A DNA stretch of 64,000 bases from an uncultured Halieaceae bacterium (GTDB taxonomy: Bacteria > Pseudomonadota > Gammaproteobacteria > Pseudomonadales > Halieaceae): positions 38,159 through 102,158 of the forward strand of contig CALJGI010000020.1 of the NCBI GenBank assembly GCA_938074045.1, given 5' to 3'. The position numbers were made by a program, and so were the translations under genes. Numbering within the stretch: the stretch's first letter is position 1; every line of letters starts with the position of its first letter. Below, one piece after another: positions 29,425-39,685 of this stretch. The notes beneath the pieces are model-generated. The model worked only from the letters and a program-made list of their open reading frames with translations. It did not search any database and had not been told where the DNA came from.

Positions 29425-30447
29425 GTGTCTAAAACATATGATGTAGCAGTGGTGGGTGCCACGGGAGCAGTTGGTGAAACCATGATTTCAATACTGGAGG
29501 AGCGCAATTTTCCCGTTGGTAAACTTTATCCTCTGGCCAGTGAACGTTCCGCTGGTAAGACAATCATGTTCAGAGGAAGCCCACTGGTCATTCAGAACCT
29601 GGCCGAATTTGATTTTTCCACAGCGGATCTCGGCTTGTTTTCAGCGGGCGGCAATGTGTCTGCAGAGTACGCTCCTCGTGCCGGTGCGGCCGGATGTATT
29701 GTGGTGGATAACACCTCTCATTTTCGTAATGAACCAGATATTCCGCTGGTGATTCCGGAAGTCAATCCCCACGCTATAGCGGACTACGGGCCGCGGAATA
29801 TCATTGCCAATCCCAATTGCTCGACGATTCAGATGTTGGTGGCGTTGAAGCCCATATATGACGCGGTGGGTATCAAACGTATAAATGTTTGCACTTATCA
29901 GGCCGTGTCCGGCACTGGCAAGGAGGCTATTTCTGAGCTTGCTGATCAGACCGCTAAATTGCTCAATGGTCAACCGGCCGAGTGTAATGTCTATCCAAAA
30001 CAGATTGCATTCAATGCACTGCCTCACATCGATACCTTCCAGGACAACGGCTATACCCGTGAAGAAATGAAAATGGTTTGGGAGACGCAGAAAATATTTG
30101 AGGATCCAGATATTCAGGTAAACCCCACCTGTGTGCGAATCCCTGTTTTCTATTCACACTCTGAAGCTGTACACATTGAAACGGCACGCAATATTACAGC
30201 CAGTCAAGTGCGTGAATTACTTGCGCAAGCACCGGGGGTGGTGGTGATGGATGAGCGCTGTGACGCGGGTTACCCGACTGCCATTGGGGATTCTGCCGGC
30301 GAAGACCCGGTATTTGTCGGTCGCATCCGCGAGGATATCTCACACCCCAGTGGTATCAATATGTGGGTGGTCGCAGATAACGTTCGCAAGGGTGCTGCTC
30401 TGAACTCAGTTCAGATAGCCGAAGTCTTGATAAAAAACTACATATAA
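29425..30447 (+). CDS. asd: Aspartate-semialdehyde dehydrogenase
   Basis: A 340-residue enzyme reducing aspartyl phosphate to the semialdehyde for lysine/diaminopimelate, methionine and threonine synthesis. GATGAVGETM binds NADP. The catalytic cysteine is in NPNCSTIQM, and FYSHSEAVHIET carries the active-site histidine. The start is GTG with GGAG about 11 bases upstream. It belongs to the usual bacterial type rather than the E. coli type. It follows leuB after 21 bases and feeds the same amino-acid block. Confidence 0.96.
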   Translation: MSKTYDVAVVGATGAVGETMISILEERNFPVGKLYPLASERSAGKTIMFRGSPLVIQNLAEFDFSTADLGLFSAGGNVSAEYAPRAGAAGCIVVDNTSHFRNEPDIPLVIPEVNPHAIADYGPRNIIANPNCSTIQMLVALKPIYDAVGIKRINVCTYQAVSGTGKEAISELADQTAKLLNGQPAECNVYPKQIAFNALPHIDTFQDNGYTREEMKMVWETQKIFEDPDIQVNPTCVRIPVFYSHSEAVHIETARNITASQVRELLAQAPGVVVMDERCDAGYPTAIGDSAGEDPVFVGRIREDISHPSGINMWVVADNVRKGAALNSVQIAEVLIKNYI

Positions 30448-30475
30448 TGAATACTTGCGGCAACTAGTAAAGGGA

Positions 30476-30495
30476 TATTCTAGCTTCCGAGAATA
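30476..30495. promoter_or_regulatory. Short inverted repeat upstream of fimV
   Basis: TATTCT and AGAATA form a 6-base inverted repeat with an 8-base spacer in the 72-base gap between asd and fimV. It has no T-tract, so it is not a good intrinsic terminator. It could be an operator or an mRNA hairpin. Weak evidence. Confidence 0.25.
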
Positions 30496-30519
30496 ACTCA
30501 TCACACGGGGATCGCAAAA

Positions 30520-32994
30520 GTGAAGGCTAAGCTGGGAAGGATGTCGCAGTGGGTCGGCGTGATAGCGCTACTTTATACAAGTAGCGCGATCGCGGTGGGG
30601 CTGGGTGACCTCAGGTTGGAATCGTATTTGAACGAACCTCTGCAGGCGCAGGTCGAACTCCTCAGTATAGAAAAACTGGGTGAGGAACAAATAAAGGTTT
30701 TGCTTGGTTCCGAAGAGGATTTTGATCGTGCCGGGGTGCCCAGGGACTACTTTCTGCTCGATCTTGACTTCGAAATTGAGATCGACACTGATGGCCGTGG
30801 ACAGATACTGATCACCACCGAGAATCAGGTTCATGAGCCCTACCTCAATTTTCTCATAGAGCTGCGCTGGCCTACAGGGCGATTATTGCGTGAGTACACC
30901 ATTTTGCTGGACCCGGTAGTTTTCAGTGAAGGGTATGATTCGCCCGTCTCAGAAGCAATCACTCAGCGTGTCGTTCCAGCTGCGACAGACACGAGACAAT
31001 CGAACGCCTATCCTCCGTCTAGTAACGCTTCTCAAAGCTCTGCACCAGCGGCATCGAGTGCAGGCCAACGCTGGGGTGATGAGCTGGGCACTGATGAATT
31101 AATGGTGCAGCGGAACGATACTCTCTGGCGCATCGCGGAGCGTGTGCAGCCAGAGGGTTATAGCGTTCAACAGACGATGTTAGCGCTACAGCGTCTTAAC
31201 CCTGATGCTTTTATTGGCGGCAACATTAATCGGTTGAAGGCTGGCTATATTTTGCGCGTGCCCGATGATTCCGAAGTGGCTAGCCGCGACAGAGAATTTG
31301 CCGTCGCCGAGGTTAAATCGCAAATACAGGACTGGCGGGAAGGTAGGAATAGCGGTCCGATTGAGGATGTGCTGCGTCCCCAACTCGATGCTACTGCGGA
31401 TGAGGGCTACCAACCTGCAAACGATGGAGATGGTGCGGAGGGAGTTCTGGAAATAGCCAGTGCGCGGGATACCGAGGATCCATTTAGTGGAGATGATCTT
31501 TCCAATGAATTGATTGCCAGTTACGAGGATGCGGACAAAACTCGCCGCGATCTTTTGGATTTGCAGACCCGGGTCGCTGAGTTAGAGGAACGGAACAGAA
31601 CACTTGCGCGCCTCAATGAATTGAAAGATGACCAACTCAAAGCGTTGCAGGATGAGCTTGGCCGCGATCCATCTTCAGCCGATCCTGAAGCGTCGGATCC
31701 CGTGGAACAGCCTGGCGGCGACAATCAGGCAGTGGCTGACAGCAGTGGGTCTTCAGATCCGCCCCAGCAAGCAATCCCAACCAGCGCCGCTCAAGCTCCC
31801 GCAGAACGCGGGATTTTTGGTTTATTGATGGACAATTTGTTACTCATTCTCGGGGTACTTATCGCCATCATTGTCGCAGCGTGGTTATTTGTTCGTCGGC
31901 GTTCACAGGGTGATGAACGTGGGGATGGTCAGCGCCGTCCAGTTGGTGATGAAGATGCCTTTGCCGACGTTGAGCTCGGGGACGAGGGGCTGATTGTCGA
32001 TGAGTTAACAAGCGATAACGTTGCGCCTCAAGCAGCTCTGATGGCTGCGGCCAAGACTGACGATAATCGGGATTATGGCACTCAAGTGGAAGATGTCGAC
32101 GCACTGGCTGAAGCAGATATCTATATCGCCTACGGACGCTATGAACAGGCTGTCACTGTTCTGCAGTCTGCCATTGATACGCACCCGGAAACCCCAGCAT
32201 ACTGGCTTAAACTATTGGAGGTTCACGCTGCTACCGGCGACGCCGCGGCCTTTGATGCTGACAACGCGCGCTTACAGGCTCTGGGAGATGTATCGGCAAA
32301 CGCTCAGGCAACAGCACTCCGCGCTGGTTTGGCTGAGGGCGGTAGGCGGGAGAATGATATATCGGCCGCAACCAACGACACCGCGGGCGCTATGGATGTT
32401 GAAGAAGAATTCTTGCTGGGCGTTGAGCATGATCAGGGGCCTGCTGAGGACACTGTGGCAGATGAAGTCGAAGAAATACTTGATGTTGATTTGTCACTGG
32501 ACGACGAGGACCTGGACCTTGGCGCAGAGGCAGACATTGAGGAATCATCCGACCTCGATGCGGAAGATGATGATATAGGCCTGGAACTGGATGAAGATTT
32601 TCTTGCGGACCTCGGTACTGAAGACGGTGCTGATGCGCTGGCGGAGGAATCGGCTGAGGAGTACGAACTTGAACTTGACATGGAAGTTGAGGATGAATTC
32701 GATCTTTCGGATCTCGGTGAAGAGGAGGCTGCGGATTCAGCTGATGAGAGTTCAGAGCTGGAATTCGATGTGCTGGAAGAAGACGACATTGATGAACTAG
32801 CGTTGGATGACTCTGATGAAGATCTGAGCGAATTTGCGCCAGATGATGAATTGGCTACCAAATTAGATCTGGCACGAGCCTATATTGATATGGGAGACAC
32901 GGATGGTGCTCTTGATATCCTGAAATTGGTGTCCAGCGAGGGCAGCCCAGAGCAGCAGAAGGAAGCTGAAGAGCTCCTGTCCAAAATTGACTGA
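30520..32994 (+). CDS. fimV: FimV-like polar peptidoglycan-binding protein
   Basis: An 824-residue envelope protein related to Pseudomonas FimV, which organises the cell pole and type IV pilus assembly. It has a signal peptide (about 1-26, ending SSAIA). A conserved N-terminal domain starts GLGDLRLESYLNEPL, and a LysM-like peptidoglycan-binding motif lies at about 189-245 (RNDTLWRIAERVQPEG...LKAGYILRVP). A coiled coil follows (about 340-380), then a single membrane helix (about 437-460), TPR-like repeats, a very acidic Asp/Glu-rich cytoplasmic stretch (about 625-780) and the C-terminal FimV helix pair ending EELLSKID. The start is GTG. No pilus genes are nearby. Confidence 0.92.
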   Translation: MKAKLGRMSQWVGVIALLYTSSAIAVGLGDLRLESYLNEPLQAQVELLSIEKLGEEQIKVLLGSEEDFDRAGVPRDYFLLDLDFEIEIDTDGRGQILITTENQVHEPYLNFLIELRWPTGRLLREYTILLDPVVFSEGYDSPVSEAITQRVVPAATDTRQSNAYPPSSNASQSSAPAASSAGQRWGDELGTDELMVQRNDTLWRIAERVQPEGYSVQQTMLALQRLNPDAFIGGNINRLKAGYILRVPDDSEVASRDREFAVAEVKSQIQDWREGRNSGPIEDVLRPQLDATADEGYQPANDGDGAEGVLEIASARDTEDPFSGDDLSNELIASYEDADKTRRDLLDLQTRVAELEERNRTLARLNELKDDQLKALQDELGRDPSSADPEASDPVEQPGGDNQAVADSSGSSDPPQQAIPTSAAQAPAERGIFGLLMDNLLLILGVLIAIIVAAWLFVRRRSQGDERGDGQRRPVGDEDAFADVELGDEGLIVDELTSDNVAPQAALMAAAKTDDNRDYGTQVEDVDALAEADIYIAYGRYEQAVTVLQSAIDTHPETPAYWLKLLEVHAATGDAAAFDADNARLQALGDVSANAQATALRAGLAEGGRRENDISAATNDTAGAMDVEEEFLLGVEHDQGPAEDTVADEVEEILDVDLSLDDEDLDLGAEADIEESSDLDAEDDDIGLELDEDFLADLGTEDGADALAEESAEEYELELDMEVEDEFDLSDLGEEEAADSADESSELEFDVLEEDDIDELALDDSDEDLSEFAPDDELATKLDLARAYIDMGDTDGALDILKLVSSEGSPEQQKEAEELLSKID

Positions 32995-33026
32995 GTAGTC
33001 GAGTCAGTTATCAGGAGCACAATGCT

Positions 33027-33857
33027 GTGCGTCAGCCCTTTTCAAGTGATGCACTGCCTGCAGGGCAGAGAGTGGTTCTAGCACTAGAATATGTAGGTAC
33101 GGATGCTTGTGGTTGGCAGCACCAGGCACACACCTCACGCCCTTCAATTCAACAACAGTTGGAAGATGCTCTGGCCATCGTCGCCGATGGTGGAATCAGG
33201 TGTCATTGCGCCGGTCGTACCGATGCGGGTGTGCATGCAACCCATCAGATAGTGCATTTTGATCCAGAGGTAAGCCGTAGCCCAAAAGCCTGGGTGCTGG
33301 GGACCAACATGCATCTACCTGATTCCATTGCTGTAAAGTGGGCGCAGGGAGTAGATGGTGATTTCCATGCACGTTTTTCAGCTGTAAGGCGGCGCTACCG
33401 CTACATCATCCATAATTGTGAGCACCGCCCGGCCATTGGGTCAGGCCTGTTGTTGTGGCACCGGCAATCACTGAATGAGTCCAGCATGCATGAGGCGGCG
33501 CAACAACTGTTGGGTGAGCAAGATTTTTCCAGTTTTCGCGCATCGGGATGCCAGTCGCGCACGCCGATGCGTCGCGTGGATGCCATCTCCGTTACCAGAC
33601 AGGGCCCGCTGGTCGTCATTGAAATCGTGGCGAATGCATTTTTGCACCACATGGTTCGCAATATTACGGGGGCCCTTATAGAGGTTGGCCTGGGGCGAGA
33701 GTCATTGGCATGGATGGGGGAATTGTTAGCCTGCCGAGATCGCACTCTGGGAGCTGCGACGGCACGACCGGATGGACTGTATCTGGTCGACGTGGAATAC
33801 CCGGAGAGATATGGTTTGCCCGCGAATTACTCGCCGGGACCTCTGTTTGTAAATTAG
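33027..33857 (+). CDS. truA: tRNA pseudouridine(38-40) synthase
   Basis: A 276-residue cytoplasmic enzyme forming pseudouridine at positions 38-40 of tRNA anticodon arms. The catalytic aspartate lies in CAGRTDAGVHAT, and RRRYRYIIHN and FLHHMVRNITGALIEVG are conserved. The start codon is GTG at 33027 with AGGAG 12 bases upstream; an ATG at 33022 is in another frame. It lies between fimV and trpF, as in Pseudomonas. Confidence 0.96.
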   Translation: MRQPFSSDALPAGQRVVLALEYVGTDACGWQHQAHTSRPSIQQQLEDALAIVADGGIRCHCAGRTDAGVHATHQIVHFDPEVSRSPKAWVLGTNMHLPDSIAVKWAQGVDGDFHARFSAVRRRYRYIIHNCEHRPAIGSGLLLWHRQSLNESSMHEAAQQLLGEQDFSSFRASGCQSRTPMRRVDAISVTRQGPLVVIEIVANAFLHHMVRNITGALIEVGLGRESLAWMGELLACRDRTLGAATARPDGLYLVDVEYPERYGLPANYSPGPLFVN

Positions 33858-33944
33858 TACCTGAGGGTCTTCGCTGCTGATGTCAGCGGTTCTCCTATCT
33901 GTTAACATAGCGCGCTTTTTTCGCTCTGGGCCATTCTTTCGATC

Positions 33945-34574
33945 ATGCACCGTACGCGTATCAAGGTTTGTGGGATTACTCGACGAGTAGATCTCCATAA
34001 CGCCATATCGGCAGGTGTTGATGCGGTGGGATTGGTGTTTTATCCGCCCAGTCCGCGGTCAGTGACGCTCGAGACTGCCGAAAAAATAAGCACTGGGTGC
34101 CCGGCGTTTATATCAGTGGTGGCGCTTTTTGTCGATCCAGATTCTGAGCTGGTCGATAACGTAGTGAAGTCTGTCAGGCCACAATTGCTGCAGTTCCATG
34201 GTAGCGAAACAAGGGATTTTTGCGAGCGAAGTGGGTTGCCCTATATGAAAGCCCTGCGTGTTGCAGAGGGTGTAGACTTGATGGCGCTGGCGCAATCCTA
34301 TCCAACAGCTTCTGCACTTCTGCTGGACACATATGTGCGCGGAGTGGCTGGTGGAACTGGACAGAGCTTCGACTGGGGAGTGATACCAGAGGATTTGTCT
34401 GCTCCTTTGGTGTTGGCGGGAGGCTTGGCTGCAGAAAATGTTGGCGCCGCTATATCCGCAGTTCATCCATACGCTGTTGATGTGAGTGGGGGTGTCGAAT
34501 CTGAGCCCGGTTTAAAGGATATCAACCGGATGCACGCCTTCGTCAGCGCGGTACGCGCTGCCGACGCTGTTTGA
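33945..34574 (+). CDS. trpF: Phosphoribosylanthranilate isomerase
   Basis: A 209-residue TIM-barrel enzyme catalysing the Amadori rearrangement in tryptophan synthesis. The general-base cysteine is in KVCGITR (near the N-terminus), the general-acid aspartate in [19 protein letters not shown], and the phosphate loop in [10 protein letters not shown] and DVSGGVE. There is an 87-base gap upstream with a short stem (CGCTG...CAGCG at about 33871-33887) and a T-run (about 33916-33922). ATG 33945 lacks a strong ribosome-binding site. Confidence 0.96.
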   Translation: MHRTRIKVCGITRRVDLHNAISAGVDAVGLVFYPPSPRSVTLETAEKISTGCPAFISVVALFVDPDSELVDNVVKSVRPQLLQFHGSETRDFCERSGLPYMKALRVAEGVDLMALAQSYPTASALLLDTYVRGVAGGTGQSFDWGVIPEDLSAPLVLAGGLAAENVGAAISAVHPYAVDVSGGVESEPGLKDINRMHAFVSAVRAADAV

Positions 34575-34602
34575 GAAAGTATCATTTAAATGGAGTAAGA
34601 AG

Positions 34603-35820
34603 TTGACCGAATTTAAGGAAGTCGAAACTACGGAATTGCCTGATTCTCGTGGTCATTTTGGGGCATACGGTGGAAGATTCGTTGCCGAGACCCTTGTCTC
34701 TGCGCTTGATGAGCTCGATCGCGTCTATCGGATGCTCCGGGATGACGCCGATTTTCAGCAGGAGTTTGACTGGGATCTGGCCCACTATGTGGGTAGGCCT
34801 TCACCTCTGTATTATGCAGAGAGGCTGTCACAGCGTGCTGGCGGAGCAAGGATATTTTTGAAGCGGGAAGACCTCAACCATACAGGTGCTCACAAGATTA
34901 ATAACACCGTAGGACAGGCTCTACTGGCGAAGCATATGGGGAAGAAGCGGATTATTGCCGAGACCGGAGCAGGGCAGCACGGGGTCGCATCAGCAACCGT
35001 AGCCGCTCGCTTTGGCATGAGCTGTCATGTGTTTATGGGTGAGGAGGATATACGACGCCAGTCACTAAATGTATATCGTATGAAACTGCTCGGCGCTGAG
35101 GTCATTCCTGTGACCTCAGGTTCGCGCACGCTCAAGGACGCAATGAACGAAGCGATGCGTGACTGGGTGACTAATGTTGATGACACATTTTACATTATCG
35201 GAACCGCGGCTGGACCGCATCCGTATCCGATGTTGGTACGCGATTTTCAATGTGTTATTGGCCGGGAAGCCAGAATGCAGTGTTTGGAGCAAGCCGGGCA
35301 ATTGCCGGATGCACTGGTCGCCTGCGTGGGTGGTGGTTCGAATGCCATAGGACTGTTTCATCCGTTTCTGGAGGATGAATCCGTGGCAATGTACGGTGTC
35401 GAAGCTGGGGGACTGGGACTGTCCACCGGTAAGCATGCTGCGCCACTGAGTGACGGCAGGCCCGGTGTCCTCCACGGTAATCGAACTTACCTGATGGAAG
35501 ATGAGAACGGACAAATTTTACATACGCATTCGGTCTCGGCTGGGCTGGATTATCCGGGTGTCGGTCCCGAGCACAGCTGGCTGAAGGATTCGGGGCGCGT
35601 GACTTATGTTACCGCCGACGATGATGAAGCAATGGTTGCATTCCACAACCTGACGTTGGAGGAGGGCATTATGCCCGCACTGGAATCCAGCCATGCTGTG
35701 GCGTACGCGATGCAGTTGGCAGGTCAAATGCGGCCTGAGCAGGTAGTGGTGGTCAATTTGTCAGGGCGCGGAGATAAGGATATCCATACGGTGGCCGAAC
35801 GCGACGGCCTCCAAATGTGA
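34603..35820 (+). CDS. trpB: Tryptophan synthase beta chain
   Basis: A 405-residue PLP enzyme condensing indole with serine. [22 protein letters not shown] holds the PLP lysine, [10 protein letters not shown] the catalytic glutamate, and GGGSNAIG the phosphate loop. It begins with TTG at 34603 (MTEFKEVET after initiation). It is followed by trpA after 10 bases; TrpA and TrpB form the alpha2beta2 channelling complex. Confidence 0.97.
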   Translation: MTEFKEVETTELPDSRGHFGAYGGRFVAETLVSALDELDRVYRMLRDDADFQQEFDWDLAHYVGRPSPLYYAERLSQRAGGARIFLKREDLNHTGAHKINNTVGQALLAKHMGKKRIIAETGAGQHGVASATVAARFGMSCHVFMGEEDIRRQSLNVYRMKLLGAEVIPVTSGSRTLKDAMNEAMRDWVTNVDDTFYIIGTAAGPHPYPMLVRDFQCVIGREARMQCLEQAGQLPDALVACVGGGSNAIGLFHPFLEDESVAMYGVEAGGLGLSTGKHAAPLSDGRPGVLHGNRTYLMEDENGQILHTHSVSAGLDYPGVGPEHSWLKDSGRVTYVTADDDEAMVAFHNLTLEEGIMPALESSHAVAYAMQLAGQMRPEQVVVVNLSGRGDKDIHTVAERDGLQM

Positions 35821-35830
35821 GGGGAAGACT

Positions 35831-36655
35831 GTGAGTCGCATCGAAAATAGGTTCGCTCAGTTGAAAGCAGCGGGACGCTGCGGACTTGTGCCATACATAG
35901 TTGCCGGTGATCCGGCTCCCGGATATACCGTTGCGATGATGCATGCTTTGGTCGCCAACGGGGCTGATATCATCGAGTTAGGGGTGCCATTTTCAGATCC
36001 CATGGCGGAAGGCCCCGCAATCCAGCTGGGGCATGAGCGTGCTCTGATGCATGGTGTGGGTCTGCGAGACGTGATTGCAATGGTAGGGGAGTTTCGCGAG
36101 ACTGACAGCGTGACGCCGGTGCTGTTGATGGGCTACACCAATCCCATTGAGGCCATGGGTTACAGCCACTTTGCCAATACTGCAAGCGTTGCCGGTATAG
36201 ACGCTGTACTGACTGTGGATATGCCTCCTGAAGAACTTGAAGGCTTCGACCGGATATTGCGGGACCACGATATAGATAATGTGCTTCTTGTTTCTCCTAC
36301 CACGTCCGACGAACGTATAACCCAGATTGTCGGATTGGCTCGCGGCTTTATTTATTTTGTGTCACTCAAGGGCGTGACCGGCGCGGGTCATCTCGATGTT
36401 GAAGCGGTGGCCGCGGATTATCAGCGTTTAAGGGCGCAGACCCAGTTGCCCCTGGCGGTAGGGTTTGGTATCAAGGATGTGGCGGCAGTGAAGGCTGTTG
36501 GCGCAATTGCAGACGCCGTGGTGGTGGGCAGTGCTCTGGTAGAGTTGATGGGTGCAATAGACAGAGATTTGTCTGCAACGGAAGCGGTGATAGATATTGC
36601 CCGATTGGTGAGTGAGATGAGAGCTGGCCTGGACACATTGGAAAGTGCAGAATAG
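35831..36655 (+). CDS. trpA: Tryptophan synthase alpha chain (Glu at position 60)
   Basis: A 274-residue TIM-barrel enzyme releasing indole from indole-3-glycerol phosphate. IELGVPFSDPMAEGPAIQ (48-65) contains catalytic Glu49. The residue aligned with the second catalytic acid, Asp60 in Salmonella, is Glu60 here. The rest of the protein is full length, with normal phosphate-binding loops (GFGIKDV, ADAVVVGSALV). It has a GTG start with GGGGA upstream. The conservative change may be normal for this lineage; see the separate finding. Confidence 0.95.
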   Translation: MSRIENRFAQLKAAGRCGLVPYIVAGDPAPGYTVAMMHALVANGADIIELGVPFSDPMAEGPAIQLGHERALMHGVGLRDVIAMVGEFRETDSVTPVLLMGYTNPIEAMGYSHFANTASVAGIDAVLTVDMPPEELEGFDRILRDHDIDNVLLVSPTTSDERITQIVGLARGFIYFVSLKGVTGAGHLDVEAVAADYQRLRAQTQLPLAVGFGIKDVAAVKAVGAIADAVVVGSALVELMGAIDRDLSATEAVIDIARLVSEMRAGLDTLESAE

Positions 36656-36700
36656 CGTCTGGTCCGGCAACTAATCTAGTGACGGGGAGTATGCCACGCG

Positions 36701-37702
36701 ATGAGCTGGCTCGATAAGATAATACCTAACGCAGTTCGTTCCGAAGTCAAGGAAGAACGGCGATCGAGTGTGCCGGAAGGGTTGTGGAAAAAGTGTGTCA
36801 AGTGCGAAGCGGTACTCTATCGCCCCGACCTGGAAAGAAACCTCAACGTATGTCCCAAATGTCAGCACCACATGCGAATTGGTGCCCGGCGGCGGCTCGA
36901 GATTTTTCTTGACGAAGGGGATCGAAAAGAAATTCACGTCAATGTAGAGCCCATAGATCGCCTTAAATTCAAGGACAAAAAGCGGTATCGAGACCGACTG
37001 TCTGCCGCTCAAAAATCTACCGGGGAGCGGGATGCGCTTGTGGCGGTTGAGGGAAAGTTGTTTGGAATGCCCGTGATTGCAGTGGCATTTGAGTTCAACT
37101 TCCACGGTGGATCCATGGGCTATGCAGTCGGTGAAAAGTTCACCCGCAGTGCGCAAACAGCGCTGGAAAAAAATATTCCCCTTGTGTGTTTTGCTGCTTC
37201 CGGTGGTGCTCGCATGCAAGAGGCGCTGATTTCTCTCATGCAAATGGCAAAAACAAGCGCCGTACTGGAAAGGATGAAGCAATTCTCCATTCCATATATT
37301 TCGGTTATGACAGATCCATTATATGGTGGTGTTTCAGCCAGTCTGGCACTTCTTGGCGATATAAATGTCGCTGAGCCTGATGCCCGGGCCGGTTTCGCCG
37401 GCCCCAACATTATTGAGCAGACCATCAGGCAGAAGCTGCCCAAGGGCTTTCAGCGTAGTGAGTTTCTTCTTGAACACGGTGCCATTGATATGATTGTTCC
37501 GCGGGGTGAGCTCAGAGGAAAATTGGCTGGAGTGCTCTCCAAACTTACCCATTCGGCCATGAGCCCACGGGAAGAAGAACGGCAGATAGACGTGCCTGTC
37601 CTGACGGAAACTCCCGCTGTTTTTGCAGCACTCGAAGGTGAATTGGTGGTGGCGGATGATGATCTCACGGGAGATAGTACACTGCCCAGATCCGAGCCGT
37701 GA
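36701..37702 (+). CDS. accD: Acetyl-CoA carboxylase carboxyltransferase beta subunit
   Basis: A 333-residue beta subunit that, with AccA, transfers the carboxyl group from carboxybiotin to acetyl-CoA in fatty-acid synthesis. The N-terminal zinc ribbon is visible as [14 protein letters not shown]...CPKC (about 27-49). [20 protein letters not shown] and [16 protein letters not shown] are the crotonase-fold core. accA is not in the window. folC begins one base after the stop. Confidence 0.97.
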   Translation: MSWLDKIIPNAVRSEVKEERRSSVPEGLWKKCVKCEAVLYRPDLERNLNVCPKCQHHMRIGARRRLEIFLDEGDRKEIHVNVEPIDRLKFKDKKRYRDRLSAAQKSTGERDALVAVEGKLFGMPVIAVAFEFNFHGGSMGYAVGEKFTRSAQTALEKNIPLVCFAASGGARMQEALISLMQMAKTSAVLERMKQFSIPYISVMTDPLYGGVSASLALLGDINVAEPDARAGFAGPNIIEQTIRQKLPKGFQRSEFLLEHGAIDMIVPRGELRGKLAGVLSKLTHSAMSPREEERQIDVPVLTETPAVFAALEGELVVADDDLTGDSTLPRSEP

Positions 37703-37703
37703 C

Positions 37704-38993
37704 GTGTTGCCGGAGTCCCTACCGGATTGGCTGAAAAAGCTGGAAGCCCAACACCCTGTTGAGATTGAGCTTGGGTTGGAACGCGTTGGCAGTGTCGCGC
37801 GTGCTATGGGTCTTACCGAGCCGGCTTATCGCGTTGTTACGGTTGCTGGCACGAATGGGAAAGGGTCTGTTGTAGCCGCTCTCGAGCAGATCCTGTTGCA
37901 TGACAATGTTCACCTGGGTGTATACACGTCGCCACATATGTTGCGGTTTAACGAACGCGTTCGTGTTGATGGTGTCGATGTGAGTGATGAACAACTATGT
38001 CATGCATTTGCGCAGGTGGAGCGTGCCAGGGGTTGTACATCACTCACTTATTTCGAATTCACTACTCTTGCGGCGCTGGTGATCTTTAGTGAACAGAGCG
38101 TTGAGATCGCCGTGCTGGAAGTAGGGCTGGGTGGGCGCCTTGATGCGGTTAATATCCTCGACGCCGAAATCGCCGTCATTACTAGCATAGATATCGATCA
38201 CGTCGATTGGTTGGGCTCAGATAGGGACGTCATCGGTGGGGAGAAAGCCGGTATTCTCAGAGCGGAGCGGACACTTATTTGCGCCGATCGTAATCCACCG
38301 GACAGCGTTCGTCGACGCGCAACTGAGCTCAATTGTTCGAGTTGGTATATAGGGCAAAACTACACGCTGGAGCGTGGCCAGACAGGTTGGTTCTGGCACG
38401 GAACCGATGTGACGAGCGCTCCACTCCATCTCTTCTTGCTGGGACAACCCGGCTTGCACGCTGACAGCGTTGCGGCTGCGATTCAGGTATCAGCGCTACT
38501 GGAACGTGGATATGTGCCTGAAACCCTGCCGAGTATAGTCGCGGAACTGCGACTTCCGGGTCGTGCACAACGTGTTCAGATGCAAGGGAGAGAGGTGTGG
38601 TTAGACGTTGCCCACAATCCCGCCGCGGTAGAGTACCTGTTTAATACTCTGCTGTGTAATTACAGCGCGGAATCGACCATTGCGGTGTTTGCCGCCATGT
38701 CTGATAAGGATATACATGGTATGATCGCGCCAGCATGCGATGCGGTAGATTACTGGTATGTCTGTGATCTGGCAGAGGTGCCACGGGCATATGCCGGTGA
38801 GGGTTTGGCTGAAATACTCACAACACTCGGGGTGAGAGGGGTGGAGTCGCGAGACAGTGTTTCATCGGCATTATCTGCGGCCTGTCAAACTGCGCTGCCG
38901 GGAAGTCGTATTGTAGTTTTTGGATCGTTTTTTACCGTTGCCGCAGCGCTTGCCGCGCTCGAACCGGAATCGGAAAGATTGACACGTGAATAG
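37704..38993 (+). CDS. folC: Folylpolyglutamate/dihydrofolate synthase
   Basis: A 429-residue bifunctional Mur-ligase-like enzyme adding glutamate to dihydropteroate and folates. VAGTNGKGSVVAALEQIL is the P-loop, TYFEFTTLAALVIF and EVGLGGRLDAVN are folate-ligase signatures, and DVAHNPAAVEYL is near the C-terminus. The start is uncertain: GTG 37704 directly after the accD stop gives the usual N-terminus (LPESLPDWLKKLEAQHP). The frame is open further up inside accD, with ATG at 37656 and 37659. It overlaps the SPOR gene by 8 bases. Confidence 0.94.
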   Translation: MLPESLPDWLKKLEAQHPVEIELGLERVGSVARAMGLTEPAYRVVTVAGTNGKGSVVAALEQILLHDNVHLGVYTSPHMLRFNERVRVDGVDVSDEQLCHAFAQVERARGCTSLTYFEFTTLAALVIFSEQSVEIAVLEVGLGGRLDAVNILDAEIAVITSIDIDHVDWLGSDRDVIGGEKAGILRAERTLICADRNPPDSVRRRATELNCSSWYIGQNYTLERGQTGWFWHGTDVTSAPLHLFLLGQPGLHADSVAAAIQVSALLERGYVPETLPSIVAELRLPGRAQRVQMQGREVWLDVAHNPAAVEYLFNTLLCNYSAESTIAVFAAMSDKDIHGMIAPACDAVDYWYVCDLAEVPRAYAGEGLAEILTTLGVRGVESRDSVSSALSAACQTALPGSRIVVFGSFFTVAAALAALEPESERLTRE

Positions 38994-39642
38994 TGTACTG
39001 AAACAACGCCTGGTGGGCGCCCTTATTCTCATTGCGCTCGGTGCTATATTTTGGCCTGCCATATTTGTGAACACGGGCTTTTCTCCGGTTAGCACAACCA
39101 CACAGATTCCCGAAAGTGTCGCGACCCGGAGTGTAGAGATTGCCGTGCCGCGGCCCAGTTCCGCGGTTCAGCCTGCACAGACACCCAGCGAGGCGGCCCG
39201 GGCGGACGGGCTGGATGAGTCAATGGCTGCCACTTCAGATCTGGAGCATGGCTCAACATCACCGTCGTCGGCAGCTCAAAATGTGGTTGCGCAGGACATC
39301 GACGCCGTGCCCCAGTCCTCCGATACTCAAAAACAAGCGATCTCAGAAAAGCATGAATCTCCGGAAAAGCCTGTTCAACCAGCATTGGATGGAGATGGGA
39401 TACCAATTGCCTGGATATTGCGTGTTGGTAGTTTTGCCTCACGCGAAAAAGCTGAAACAGTGAAACAAAAACTTCTAGATATGGGCTACAAGGCAGACAC
39501 CAGAGTCGTCAGCAGCGGGGGACGCAAACTGGTTCGAGTAACCGTCGGCCCCAAATTTGAGCGACAGACGCTGGTCAATTCCAAGCAACGTATCGATAAC
39601 GAATTTAAGGTGATATCACAAATCGTGAGATATAGACCTTGA
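38986..39642 (+). CDS. SPOR-domain protein (DedD-like)
   Basis: A 218-residue cell-division-type protein. It has a short cytoplasmic N-terminus, one membrane helix (about 8-28, LVGALILIALGAIFWPAIFV), a Ser/Ala/Pro-rich periplasmic linker, and a C-terminal SPOR domain (about 138-216, WILRVGSFASREKAETVKQKL...RVTVGP) that binds denuded septal peptidoglycan. Position after folC and before cvpA matches dedD in E. coli and the equivalent Pseudomonas gene. The GTG start overlaps folC by 8 bases. Confidence 0.88.
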   Translation: MNSVLKQRLVGALILIALGAIFWPAIFVNTGFSPVSTTTQIPESVATRSVEIAVPRPSSAVQPAQTPSEAARADGLDESMAATSDLEHGSTSPSSAAQNVVAQDIDAVPQSSDTQKQAISEKHESPEKPVQPALDGDGIPIAWILRVGSFASREKAETVKQKLLDMGYKADTRVVSSGGRKLVRVTVGPKFERQTLVNSKQRIDNEFKVISQIVRYRP

Positions 39643-39685
39643 TTGGTCTGGTTACCCTGCGATTCGACGTGGTAGAGCACTGATT

